Shown here piece after piece: positions 44,816 through 55,237 of a stretch of DNA of 64,000 nt. Both the position numbers and the translations under genes were made by a program. Every line of letters starts with the position of its first letter. The first letter of the stretch is position 1. This DNA is from Pyrenopolyporus hunteri (taxonomy: Eukaryota; Ascomycota; Sordariomycetes; Xylariales; Hypoxylaceae), in contig CADCXC010000011.1 of assembly GCA_902806595.1 (NCBI GenBank), positions 1,426,001-1,490,000 of the forward strand, written 5' to 3'. The notes below the pieces were generated by a model. That model did no database searches, was not told where the DNA came from, and was given only the letters and a program-made list of their open reading frames with translations.

Positions 44816-46177
44816 ACCTTCGATATGGTAGTAAATTCGCCCCCCCTTAAATATCATCCTTTTTTAAAAAATTACATATATGACATAAAATCTTTAATTA
44901 ATTATAAAACTTTTAATTTTAAAATTATTTAAACCGTAATTATATTAAAAAAATAAATTTAAACGTTTAAATTAATTATATAAAAAAATAACGTTTTATA
45001 AATATTTCGCCGTCGATAAAAACTTAAAAAAAATTATTACATAAATAATATAACTTTATAATTCGAAGGTTATTATAAAAATTTTTAATAAATTTAAATT
45101 AAAAATTTAATCGTATTATATCGAAAAATTTTTTAAAAAATTAAAAATACGAAATTCGATATTATAAAAAATATAATTTCGAAATTACGTATATATAATT
45201 ATTAAAAATCATTAACTTTAACCGTACTTAAATTTAAAAAATTTTTATAAAGTTTTTAACGTCGAAAAAAAAAAATATAACGGTTATATATAAATAAATT
45301 TTTTAAAAATCGAAGTTATATTATTTTTTTTAAATATAAATCGATTAAATCGTTAAATCTTTTAATTAAACTTTTAATATTTAATTTTTAAAATTTTTTA
45401 ATACGACTTTACGATAATTAATCGCATTTTAAAAAAATTAAAATTCGAAAAAAAAATTAAAAATTATACGAAATTTTTATTAAATTTTAAAAATAAAAAA
45501 TATCGTATTAAATTATATTAAAAATTTTTAAAATATTAATTTATATTAAAAATATAATTAAAAAAAAATTTTATATTTAATAATAAAATTTATTATATAA
45601 ATTAATTATATTTTCGAAAATTTATTATAATATATTAATTAAAATTTAAAAATTTTTTCGAATTTTTTCGCGATTAAAATTATAATAAATAAATATTTTA
45701 AAAATCGTTTTAAAATAAAATAAAAAGTTTTTATTATACGTAATTTAAAAGTTAAAATAAAATTACGGTTAAACGATATTACGAAACGATTTTATTAAAA
45801 ATAAAAGTATTTTTAAATAATTTATTTATACGAACCGTTTTTTAATACGATAAAACTTTTTTTTATATCGTTAAAAAAACTTTTAAAAAATTAAACCGTT
45901 TAAAAATTTATATAATCGAATAACCGTTAAATAATTTTAATTTAAATCCTATCGAAAACGTATAAATATAAATAAAAAATTAATTAAAATTAAATTACGA
46001 TTTAAAGTTATTAAACGTTCGATAATTAAAAAAAACTATTTAAAAAATTTAAAAAATAATATTAAAAGATTTTTTAAAAATTTTATCCTTTTTAATATAT
46101 AATAAAATTCGATCGTATTTTAAATCTAATGGAAAATAATAATAAAACTTCAATTTTCTACCTAATCATCGAATTGT

Positions 46178-46280
46178 TATACCTTTGCATATAAATTTAT
46201 ATGAGAAAATACCTTTTAACTATGTTGGGTTAAAATATGGGACTGTGGAGCGCGCTACTACTTTCTACCCCTGCGACCTG
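46178..46280 (-). repeat. Right terminal inverted repeat of the relic
   Basis: Read on the minus strand it begins CAGGTCGCAGGGGTAGAAAG and continues GTAGTAGCGCGCTCCACAG, matching the left end. Both ends are much less mutated than the interior. Confidence 0.88.
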
Positions 46281-46282
46281 TA

Positions 46283-48712
46283 TATATAACGGCCTAACCT
46301 TGAACCACCCGCCTCATTGTTTCCATTTACAATACCTATGTAGGCAGGCACACGAATAGTTTTAAGATGTCGTACCTACCTCTCAGGTCTATGCATGGCA
46401 AACACACTGTATATCAGGTAAAAAACCTCCTGCTTGTTTACCTACCGTACCTAGGTACTTACCAGGTAAATCAATCAGACTGGTACCCGCTAAATACATG
46501 CATAGGTACCCAGGTATTTTCGATTATCTGAGCTGTTAGTGCAAGCCCCCCGTGATACCTTACTCCCTTAGACATCACCTACATGTAAGTGCCACCTTAG
46601 GTGTTGTAAGTGAGTTAGGCATCACAGATTTCTACCCAGATATCATGGCGTCCTCCATCTATAGGTCTGTGTGGGGAAGAGAGGGGTACAGTACTCTATT
46701 TCGAAAAATACCTACATGTAGGTAGGCAGACGGGTACTATTTTTATGAACATCTTTCTCCTCCACGACATACCACCCCCCACCTCTTTAGAATCTAGCCT
46801 TTGCTCAATACTCGGATACCTAACCTGAAGTAACCTGAGTAAATGAATTAAAAATAAGGCAGATATCCAGCTGCCTGCTAGGTGTGTAACCCAGGTAGTC
46901 TCTTACGTGCTTATAGGAACGTCATAATACAGTGGAATTAGGGTAGCATACCGGCAGATCTCCATTTACCATACCCTATAGATTCCTTCCCTGTGCGGCG
47001 CAGCAGCCCTACCCAGATAGTTACCCATGCAGCTTGACAATCGAAAGCTCTAGGCATTCTTACTGAGTAATTATGCAAAGAAATAGGTCCCAAAGCCCTT
47101 CTTCAAAATCGTGTTAGAACCGCTAACTAGCTTAAGGGGTATTTCTAGGCGTTGTACTAAATTCTCCTAGAACAAAGATGTAGGGTGGTTTTAGGGTAAA
47201 TATCGGCCGAATCGCCTGAGTCTTGACGCCAAGTATCTAGGTAGTCGACATTCATAGACAAGAAAGGCGGCCGTTTGCAAGATTCGGCGCTTATAGTATG
47301 GCGATTTCACGCCACACGAGTCCTAACATATAGAACACCTGTAGACCGACCATAGGAAAAACTATTGACTGGATTAAGTTACGAGGATAATATAAACATC
47401 GTGGGACTTCTCCTACCTAAGGTAGATAGATATATATCTAGGTAGGTAGGTATATAATGTTAAACAACACTCCCAGCCTTATCTACCCCCTTAACCGAAC
47501 CCCTATTTCAGAACCTCTCTTCTTAGCTCCGAGAACCTTGGTACTTAACATTACGGTATAGTTGTATAAAACATTTAGTCGATTCTATTTAGCCGCCTGG
47601 GTACCTACGTAGGTAAGGTATCATGACAATCAAATCATTCTTATTACAATGATATTCACGGTAAACTACCTATTTCACTAATTCAAGGTTGCGTGGGCAC
47701 CTACCTAGGTAAGTGAACACGTGCCAGTCACACCGTTCTATCTCAACCCGACACGATCATCGCGAACATCGATAGTGGTATCTTGCTAATGGGGACCAAG
47801 ACGGGTGTCTAATATAAATCGAGTAAACTAGCCGAGGAACAATGAACCCGCACCTATTCGTCCCGAAGATAATTAATAATAATCACGATGTATGCATGTA
47901 AGAGATACTCAAACGCGGGCCTCAGGACCAGCAGCAGCAGCGGCAACAATACAATATAAATAGATAACATCACAACATCACAAGGCAAAACAGGATGACC
48001 GGATAAGATCACGCATCTGCGCCCGGAGGCCATTTTAATTTCTTATTATGATCCCAGGGGTTTGCTATGATTCCTTACTTCCTTGGTTCCTCCCTTCTTT
48101 TCTTCCATCCATCCCGTCCGCACGCAAGCCCCCCCTCCCCTCCGCCCATGGTATGTTTTCCCAATCGACATCCTAAGAGATGCTAGCTCGAACATATTTC
48201 CTTTCTTCCTCTCGCCTGCCTCCTCCCCTCCCATCGTCCCTCCCGAGACGGGGATTCTCTCAACTTCAACTTGGATGCATTTTTTTTCTTCTGCAAAAAG
48301 CTGTTACACACCCGCCGCCTGGCTCCTGGAAAAGGAGACGCATACATGTATGCATATATACCTAGGTAGGTAGCCGACGGAGCTCTAGGTCGGGAGCAGA
48401 GGGGAGGGGAGGGAGGAAAGAAAAGAGAAGAGAGTCTTTGCCGAAAATGCCATCCAAAAATTTCAACCCCTGGCACCATGCTGTGTCGCTGCTATTTACC
48501 CGTCCAAAGCTGAGAAAACGTCCAAGTTATGTGGACGGCGAAAAAAAGAGCTGCAGACTGATGTCTTTCGCCGGGCTCCCAAAATGACTTGCTCTGCATG
48601 AAACCCGTAGCAAATTGGATCCCGTGGCCGAAAAACTCCGGGGGTATGCATTGATATATGATCACCATGCTAGAGCGCTTCTTGGTTCCGCCTCGTCGGT
48701 AGAGGGGCTATC
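46283..48712. other. Intergenic, between relic and Zds1 gene
   Basis: 2.4 kb with no supported gene. Holds TACCTAGGTA palindromes at 46448, 47702 and 48359 and a GGTA run with TAGATATA at 47417-47454. A stretch at 48050-48430 is pyrimidine-rich on the plus strand and open on both strands, without family resemblance. Confidence 0.5.
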
Positions 48713-51700
48713 TCACCACATCTCCTCATCATCCTGCTGGCGATGCCCGTTTTGATTGGTGTATTGCACGTAAGTAGAATAATAGTCCTTGTCCTCGTCT
48801 TGGCCATCGTAGTCATCCGAATCCTGGTAATTATTATCGCGAGTCGTGCTGTCCTTACCACTATGCTCGTAGTCGTAGATCTCGGCTGTTTCCGGGTAGT
48901 CTCCGGCTTCATGCTGCATGCTGGAATCTCCGTATTGATTGGTTGACTAAAAATATGTTAGAAATCAATTTTAATTAGACGGGACATGCTAACTTACGCG
49001 ATGATATTCAAAATTGTAACGGTCCATGCTCTCTTGCGCTTGCTGCTGCTCCAAATACTGCTGTTCTTGTTCGCGCCGTCGTCTTTCTTCCTCTTGTAAT
49101 CTCTTCTGCTGAGGTGACTGGGGAACTTGTATCTGAGGATGCATCGCTTGGACCTTTGCGAGATACGAATACATGAAATTGCTGAGGAGAACCTGGCTAT
49201 ACAGGGCGCGGCGAGGGTTTGCGAGCTTGATATGCGCCATTCTGTAGATGGCCCGTTCCTCCAGGAGGGGAAACCTGGTCCAGTGGTAATCGACGTCGGG
49301 TCGTAGGGGTCGATAGGGAGCCGGGTCTGGTGATAATGACCTTTGAGCTTGGTGTTTCTTGCTGGTCGAATCCCTCTCGCTTCTCCTCTTGCTACTACCA
49401 AAAAACGAAGCGAACAGCCCGTCCTTTTCTTTCTTCTGTTCACCGGACTTTCGACTGCTCTCCTTCCTCCTCTCTTCTTCAAGTTTACTGTCAACATTCT
49501 CACGGTCAAGTAGCAAGCTCTCTCGTTTCTTGTGGATCGCGGTGTCGATTGATGTCTGGAGAACGTCGAGACGAACGTTATCGTGTGCCTTTTCCACGAA
49601 TGCCTTCGTCTTGGACTTTCTATTCTCGTCATCCTTCTTCTTTTTCTCCTTATCCTCGCTCTTGTTGAACCACTTCCAGGAGGTGGACTTGGACTTCTCA
49701 CTCTCATTCTCGCTCTTTTCCTTTTTGGTCTTCCTTTCCGATTTCTTCTCCTCCGGTGTAGTGTACGTGGGTATGAACGTCAAAGACTCAGTACTTGTAG
49801 CACTACTACCTGGAAACGGCGAAGGGCCTTGCGACATGTCATTAAACGTCCGGCTAGCAGCGCTTGGAGACCTAGTTGGTTGCGAGGTTCGGTCTGCGGG
49901 TTGCGGCGGCGAAGAGCTCTGAAGCTGTCCATAGTTGGGTCTTTTGCTTGAGCGAGCTGGGGGTTCGACGGGGGCTGCCGGAGCTTGAGACACGGGCTGA
50001 GCGTTTCTTTGTGAGGATGATCGTTCGGGAAAAGGCCTATTATTCACTTCCGCAGACTGGGCTGCAGAACGATCCTCTAATGGGGGTACCTCGGCAGCCA
50101 GTGACGTTGGGGTAGATGTTCCGATAGCATCAGCAGAAGGCGCTCTATTTGGTCCTGGTGGTCTAGTAGTAGTCTCCGGGCTTGATTCTAGCGACTCGTG
50201 CTGCTGCGAACCCTCGTCTGAGTCTAATGCCGGCTCTTTGGAAAAGGGTTGTTGTCGCCGCACAGATTTCGAGGGCTTTGAATAGATATCAGAGATCGGT
50301 TCCGATTGTACGCGTGCCAGGCCGTGCCCCGGAGGTGCTTCAATAGTCGACTCGCTGCTAGGCAATTCGCCAGAATCTTCTCCGGTTTTTCTTGCTGCTA
50401 TGCGCTTCGAAAAAGGAAGTCGATCGTCGGATCTAAGGGAGCCGCTCTGTCGATTTTTCAAACTGCCACCTTTTCGATATGTGGTGCGGGTCGACCGACG
50501 CAAGCCCATTCCCGGCGCAACGGGGAGTATAGGCATATCGTCCGCGTTCGTTTCACCCCCCGCCTCTTGTCGTTGCGACTCGAGAGTAAGCTTCTGGACG
50601 ACCCCCGACGGGTCCTTTACAAGTTCGTCGAGACTTAGTTCTGGCGGACCGTGTCCCGATTGCCTCTGGGACCTGTTCCTCTCCAACTTCTCGGCGCCAT
50701 CCATATACCCTTCCGCGCCATGACCGCCCGCATTGTCAATCTGTCTAGAGAGCATAGACTTCTTTCTCCGCAGCCCACCGGATTCGCCGCCGTCCGCGCC
50801 ATCTACGGAGAGCGAAGATTCGGCCGACCTCCGCTTCATTGATTGTACTCTCTTCTCGACGAAGTTTTTAAACTCGGTCGGGGCCAGCTCGGGGTGAACA
50901 TTAGCTGGAACCCACAACAGCCTCGAAGGGTCCGCTTCGTCGTCTCCTTTTGGCGCTATCGAGGGCATCGCCATAAGAGACATGCCCTGGAAAGGGAGCA
51001 GATCGGGGTCGCTGTTGTTAGAGACATCCATAGACATGCGCCGCAGCGCCTGCAGATTGCTTAACTCTTGAGCGATATCGTTCGGGTTGTCAATGTTGGT
51101 TATGGGATACTGCTGGGCATCTTCACGCATATCGCGGAGAGTGGGTGATATAGGGGCGATCGGTGACTTCGGACTTGGTTCAAACGAGTTGCTCCTCACC
51201 GTCGGACTCCTTTGGCTTGACATTCGGGCAGGATTCGTCTGCGCCGAGCTCCCGTTCGTTAGGGCAGCGGACGAAGTTTGCAACCCGGTTTTGTCTGAAG
51301 TAGTTCGGATGAGTGGAAGACGTCGTTCTTCCGAGGAATCGGCCAATCGGTGCTGGGCAATCTGCTCGCCGCCGCGGGGCGATGCGATGAAGCTTAAGGG
51401 TCGCGAATCATTGTTTGGGTAATCGTCGTCGTCACCGTACAGAGTCCCGATGGTTTCGGTTATGTGATGGGTCGGATCGGATATGGAGAGTTGGTTGGCA
51501 TGGCCACGCCGACTCGCAAAGCTTCCACCGACATCGCGAGGCCGTTGAGAGGTCTAATTATATTTTAGTACAGGTCAGTTTGCGAATAGTCCTAGCAGGA
51601 GGGGAAGGGTCGGGTGACAAGATAGGTAGGGTGGAGATTCGGCGGTATTGGAACAATGGGCTTCTCTGGATAAAATGGATGATGCTCCCAGGTTGTTTCT

Positions 51701-51748
51701 AAGGCATGCGACCGTGTATCCTAGGTAGGCAGAGCAGCTTACCATCAT
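48713..51748 (-). CDS. zds1: Zds1/Zds2 homologue with Zds C-terminal domain
   Basis: Three coding exons: 51748-51743 (only ATGATG), 51553-48998 and 48946-48713, about 931 residues. Exon 2 opens TSQRPRDVGGSFASRRGHAN and continues HHITETIGTLYGDDDDYP. Long Ser/Pro-rich disordered regions and a Lys/Glu-rich segment follow. The conserved Zds C-terminal block is complete: DYHWTRFPLLEERAIYRMAH, then IKLANPRRALYSQVLLSNFM. The tail is Gln-rich and then acidic, ending DDEEMW, encoded by the last exon (GTAAGT ... TTTTTAG intron). In yeast, Zds proteins bind PP2A-Cdc55 and help control mitotic entry and exit and polarity. The 6-nt first exon is inferred from the lack of an earlier in-frame ATG and from a good GTAAGC donor and ATTAG acceptor; it is the least certain part. 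Confidence 0.82.
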
Positions 51749-51977
51749 CGAGGGTGTTCGTAGCGACCTCGCGTGAGGTCTAAACCTCCAAGGAACCCCC
51801 TTATAATGCTATCGGGTCGCACAAAGCACAGTTTCGTCCGAGTCGCGGGACTATCATGGGAGGTGGAGGGATCGGGCGGGTTTCCAGTGCCGCTGGTGAT
51901 ATCCGATAATTAAAAGATGCCTGGGATGCATGCAACGGGACGATTCAGGAGAGCAAGTCTTGGCCGGTCGGTATTGG

Positions 51978-52150
51978 CACGGGTACGGGTATGAGTAGGA
52001 GCGGTAGCAGGACTAGGAAGTAGGAGTAGGAGTATGTGGGTTATGGTTACGGGTTACGGGTACGGGTACGGGTGTAAGCGGTACTGTTGGAAATGGTAAT
52101 GGGTGTTGGCAGCGGTGTTGGCAATGGTGTTGGCGTTGGCGTTGGCGTTG
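51978..52150. repeat. G-rich GGGTAC / GGCGTT tandem zone with G-quadruplex motif
   Basis: Imperfect GGGTAC and GGTAGC units are followed by GTTGGC units (at least four in a row at 52128-52150). Inside, GGG tracts at 52051, 52058, 52064 and 52070 with 3-4 nt loops meet the usual G3N1-7 quadruplex pattern. The zone is about 230-400 bp upstream of the Zds1 start, on the template strand. Confidence 0.8.
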
Positions 52151-54781
52151 CCCTCTAGCTTCGACGGTCGGGAGTCGGGGAAGTTGGATCGCGTCGGGAT
52201 GATGACAAGATGCTGCGGTAGTTGCGATTATAGCGTTTAGACGTCTAAGCGGGATCGAACGAATACAGTCGAATATGGGCGAATTAAGCCGAGTGGGCGG
52301 AACAGGGGCGGGCAAGACTCGTTAAGGTATTGTACCTAAAGACCCTAAATAAAAGGGGCGGTCGGCCAAAAGTCGAGAGTATAGAGTTATTGGGCTCCGG
52401 ACTTGGTGTTTATTATTTAGGTAGATAGCGAAGTTAGCGGTGCGTGCTTCGAAATCATGGTCTCGTTGTTATTCTGCTGCTTCTTTTCCCTCTTTTTTTT
52501 TTCTTATTTCCTTTTTAGTCAAGTTGCCCTTTTCGCTTTTGTTGTGTTGTTTACTTATTTTTTATTGCCTCGGCAAGAGAAGACTTTGACACGAATAGAG
52601 CGAAAACGGGAGAAACAGAAACAGAGAGAGAGAGAGGCCTAAATCCTATAGTGGCATTTTCCATCCATCGATCAGATGGAAGGACTTGCTAGTTCCAGTT
52701 CTGGTTCTGCTTCTTCTCCCTCCAGTCATTGAACGTTCCATTCTGGTCCCTCTTTTAAGAAGTTAGAACGGTGCATTAGCGCCATCAGAGCCCGGCGCCT
52801 GGCCTTCCCTGCTCTTGCCCGTCGGGCTATTTTACAGCAGGTAACCCCCTGGACAGCGTCACGTGTGGCCACCCGGAATAGGGAACTAAGGGGATTGGAT
52901 CCCACTGAAGGGACCACTGAGCCAGCAGAGCTCGAGAGGGATGTACTGTACAATACAGTACCTGTATACCAAGTGGGTTCGCTGGGTTCAAAGGGCTCTA
53001 ATGGGCTTAAATGTTAAGTTTTTAATACTTGCTATTCGGTAACGATACCAGATTGCCAGAGCAGCATCCCGGCTGCCGCGACCCACTGATAGATTAAAGC
53101 CCAGTAGGAGTCTTAGTGTAAGACTTTAAAAATAAATGATTAGCGATGCATACACATATGTATGTGCGCATACACACATTTCACCACGATCTGTCTCTGT
53201 GCATCGAACAAGAAGATCTACACATGGGCTGGCGATTTGCTGGCGATTTCATTCGATTCGATGGCCTTGCCGAGAAGGTAAAGCACCTGATCATATATAA
53301 CACTCTTCAAATTACCGAATACCTACCTACCTACCCTTTTACCTATGCGATGTTCCCTTCTTTAATTAATCCAAACCTGGCCCGGCAGCTCACAGAGTTA
53401 CCATTCCTCCTCGATGCTACGCTCCTAGGCATCTCGCTGCGATACGAATGCTAGGATACACGTAGGGAGTGATCCGCCGTCTTCGTATTTATTCCGCACG
53501 GAATTCCTAGCAATACGGATCAAATCCGGCTGTGAGGTTTTATGTCAATTCCATTGTGCTCGGAGATCAATCTGTGTCTCTTCCTCCCCGTTCATTAACC
53601 AATGGTCCACAGGAGCACCGCGTGCGCCTTCAATCTTAAAAATGAGTTGATGAGGCGATCGGATACATGCCCTCATGCTGGTCAGTACATACCGCACCGT
53701 ATGTATATCAACCTCACATCGAGGCACCCGGGGATTGGCGGCTGGGATGTTACATTGTAGAAGCAGAATGACGGGCATAATAGTTGAGTCTAGATTTCTA
53801 CATCCCTTAAACCTGCCTAACATATATACCTACTTATAAGGGGTGTTAAGTGCCCATATATTAGAAGACTCCTATAATATCGGACGCTCAAGCCAGGCTC
53901 AACCATCTCCCCACCAACGCCAACGGGTTATGTATAACCTCAAACGTCGCGCTCTCGCTACGCATTGACACGATTGTCTTGCATTATAATTCGCTGGCAT
54001 CAGCGTACTTCTACATATTTTCCTTGTCGGGCGTAGCATAAATCTAGTTTGATTCGACTTTGCTTCTGATTTTCGAAAAGCTATATTCCCTATATTCGCT
54101 ATACGCCTCCGACACTCGTTCATTCTAAAGTTCGGACAATGATATTTATTAAACGCCCGCCTACAGGGGCTAATCGAGTTCACCGAACCGCGCGACCGGT
54201 TTCGTAGTACATAACTAGTTCAACTTGTTAAACCCTTGAACCTCCATAAGATGGAACCCAGCTAGACGATAAGGGTTGTCCGCTAGATCGGTTGCAACTT
54301 GGGATTACCCTGCGAAGTATCACGGTTTGCCACCACGCAATCATTCGTCATACCTTAGGATATCGACTATATACTAAGCTTCGTCCCTTAGCCAACAAGT
54401 AAACGGGCGAGGCTTAGGAAATCTGAACTGGACACTCAGCGGTTGGTGCCGCGAAACCCGACAGCCCGGATATCTCTAAATCCAATCTAGGGCGCAGCAA
54501 GACCCTTCCTTCTTCGTAACCGAGGTTGCGTAGAAGCTTAATGAAGCTGCGCCGCTCAATATAATTTTAGCACAAAGATCGCATATATTGTATCATGACT
54601 CGAGTTTATACTCCTAGTATCCGGCAATCCCTTGGCACAATATCGGGATCCGTACGGTCTCCAGACCATGATAAATGCCGGAGACAAGTGGATCAGAGAC
54701 GGAGCGGATTCGTATTCACCGGAGGATCAGTACCCATGCCCAGTCTAGCCACCGAATAGTCACCGAACAAAGCGCATACTC

Positions 54782-54974
54782 CCCCGCATGCCCCAGGCTC
54801 GCACCCGACCGAGTTAGGCTTGGGATGCAAGGAAACGTCGATAGTCACAAATAAAAGCCGTTCTGACATGCCTCATCCGGCCTTTCCAGTCCCTAGTTCT
54901 CATCATGTCGTCATCCGAACTTTCCGTGCCGCTCCAAACACCCCAGCTCAACCCCAGATCTGGCCCAGGCGGGG
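54782..54974. promoter_or_regulatory. Cluster of CreA/CRE1-type SYGGRG sites
   Basis: Five matches to SYGGRG lie 264-456 bp upstream of the glycosidase start: CCCCGC at 54782 and CCCCAG at 54791, 54941 and 54952 (reverse orientation), and GCGGGG at 54969. Closely spaced pairs are the functional arrangement for carbon catabolite repression by CreA in Aspergillus. Binding here is inferred. Confidence 0.5.
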
Positions 54975-55237
54975 TGCCTGCGGTGATCTCGGCAGGAAGA
55001 TGAGACGAGACGCAGACCTGCATACATATATACATGCAAATTGCTGCACGATGTTTACATCACGCGGGCGTACAGCTTCACCACTTATGCAGCTCCAGGC
55101 CTTTGCAATGTTACCAATCCTAGACACGACTAAATATTTAGATATGGTTCCATTCCCGTAGAATTCTAGCCTCCTGGTCCCTCGCTTCTTTCTCAATGAA
55201 GGGTATCTAGCGCGCTAGCTCTGCTTTGCTTCTCGGC

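Larger units (their letters stand above)
44713..46280 (+). mobile_element. Tc1/mariner-type DNA transposon relic, destroyed by RIP
   Basis: A 1568-bp element flanked by TA on both sides (44711-44712 and 46281-46282) with terminal inverted repeats of about 100 bp. The interior (about 44850-46140) is almost only A and T, and the remaining C and G lie mostly in CpG, the expected outcome of C-to-T mutation at CpA on both strands. One piece of transposase is still legible: reading + from 45939, codons give N-L-N-P-I-E-N-V and then TAA. This is the Tc1/mariner signature D-L-N-P-I-E-N-V-W with D changed to N and W to stop, both transitions. Stops occur throughout, so no protein can be made. Length and TA duplication fit the superfamily; the exact family is not assigned. 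Confidence 0.88.
51749..55237. other. 3.5-kb intergenic region, Zds1 / GH78-like divergent
   Basis: The longest gene-poor stretch after the vvd upstream region. It starts with a GGGTAC/GGCGTT repeat zone, then an orphan open frame at 52730-53015 (+) without a start codon, then AT-rich DNA to about 54700. CreA-like sites lie near 54780-54975. Frames at 53146-53454 (+) and 53899-54183 (-) resemble nothing known. Confidence 0.5.

Noticed and set aside
44850..46140. AT-rich block as a centromere or inserted mitochondrial DNA
   Set aside because: It is only 1.3 kb, bounded by inverted repeats and TA duplications, with CpG-limited C/G and a transposase motif. RIP of a transposon explains it better.
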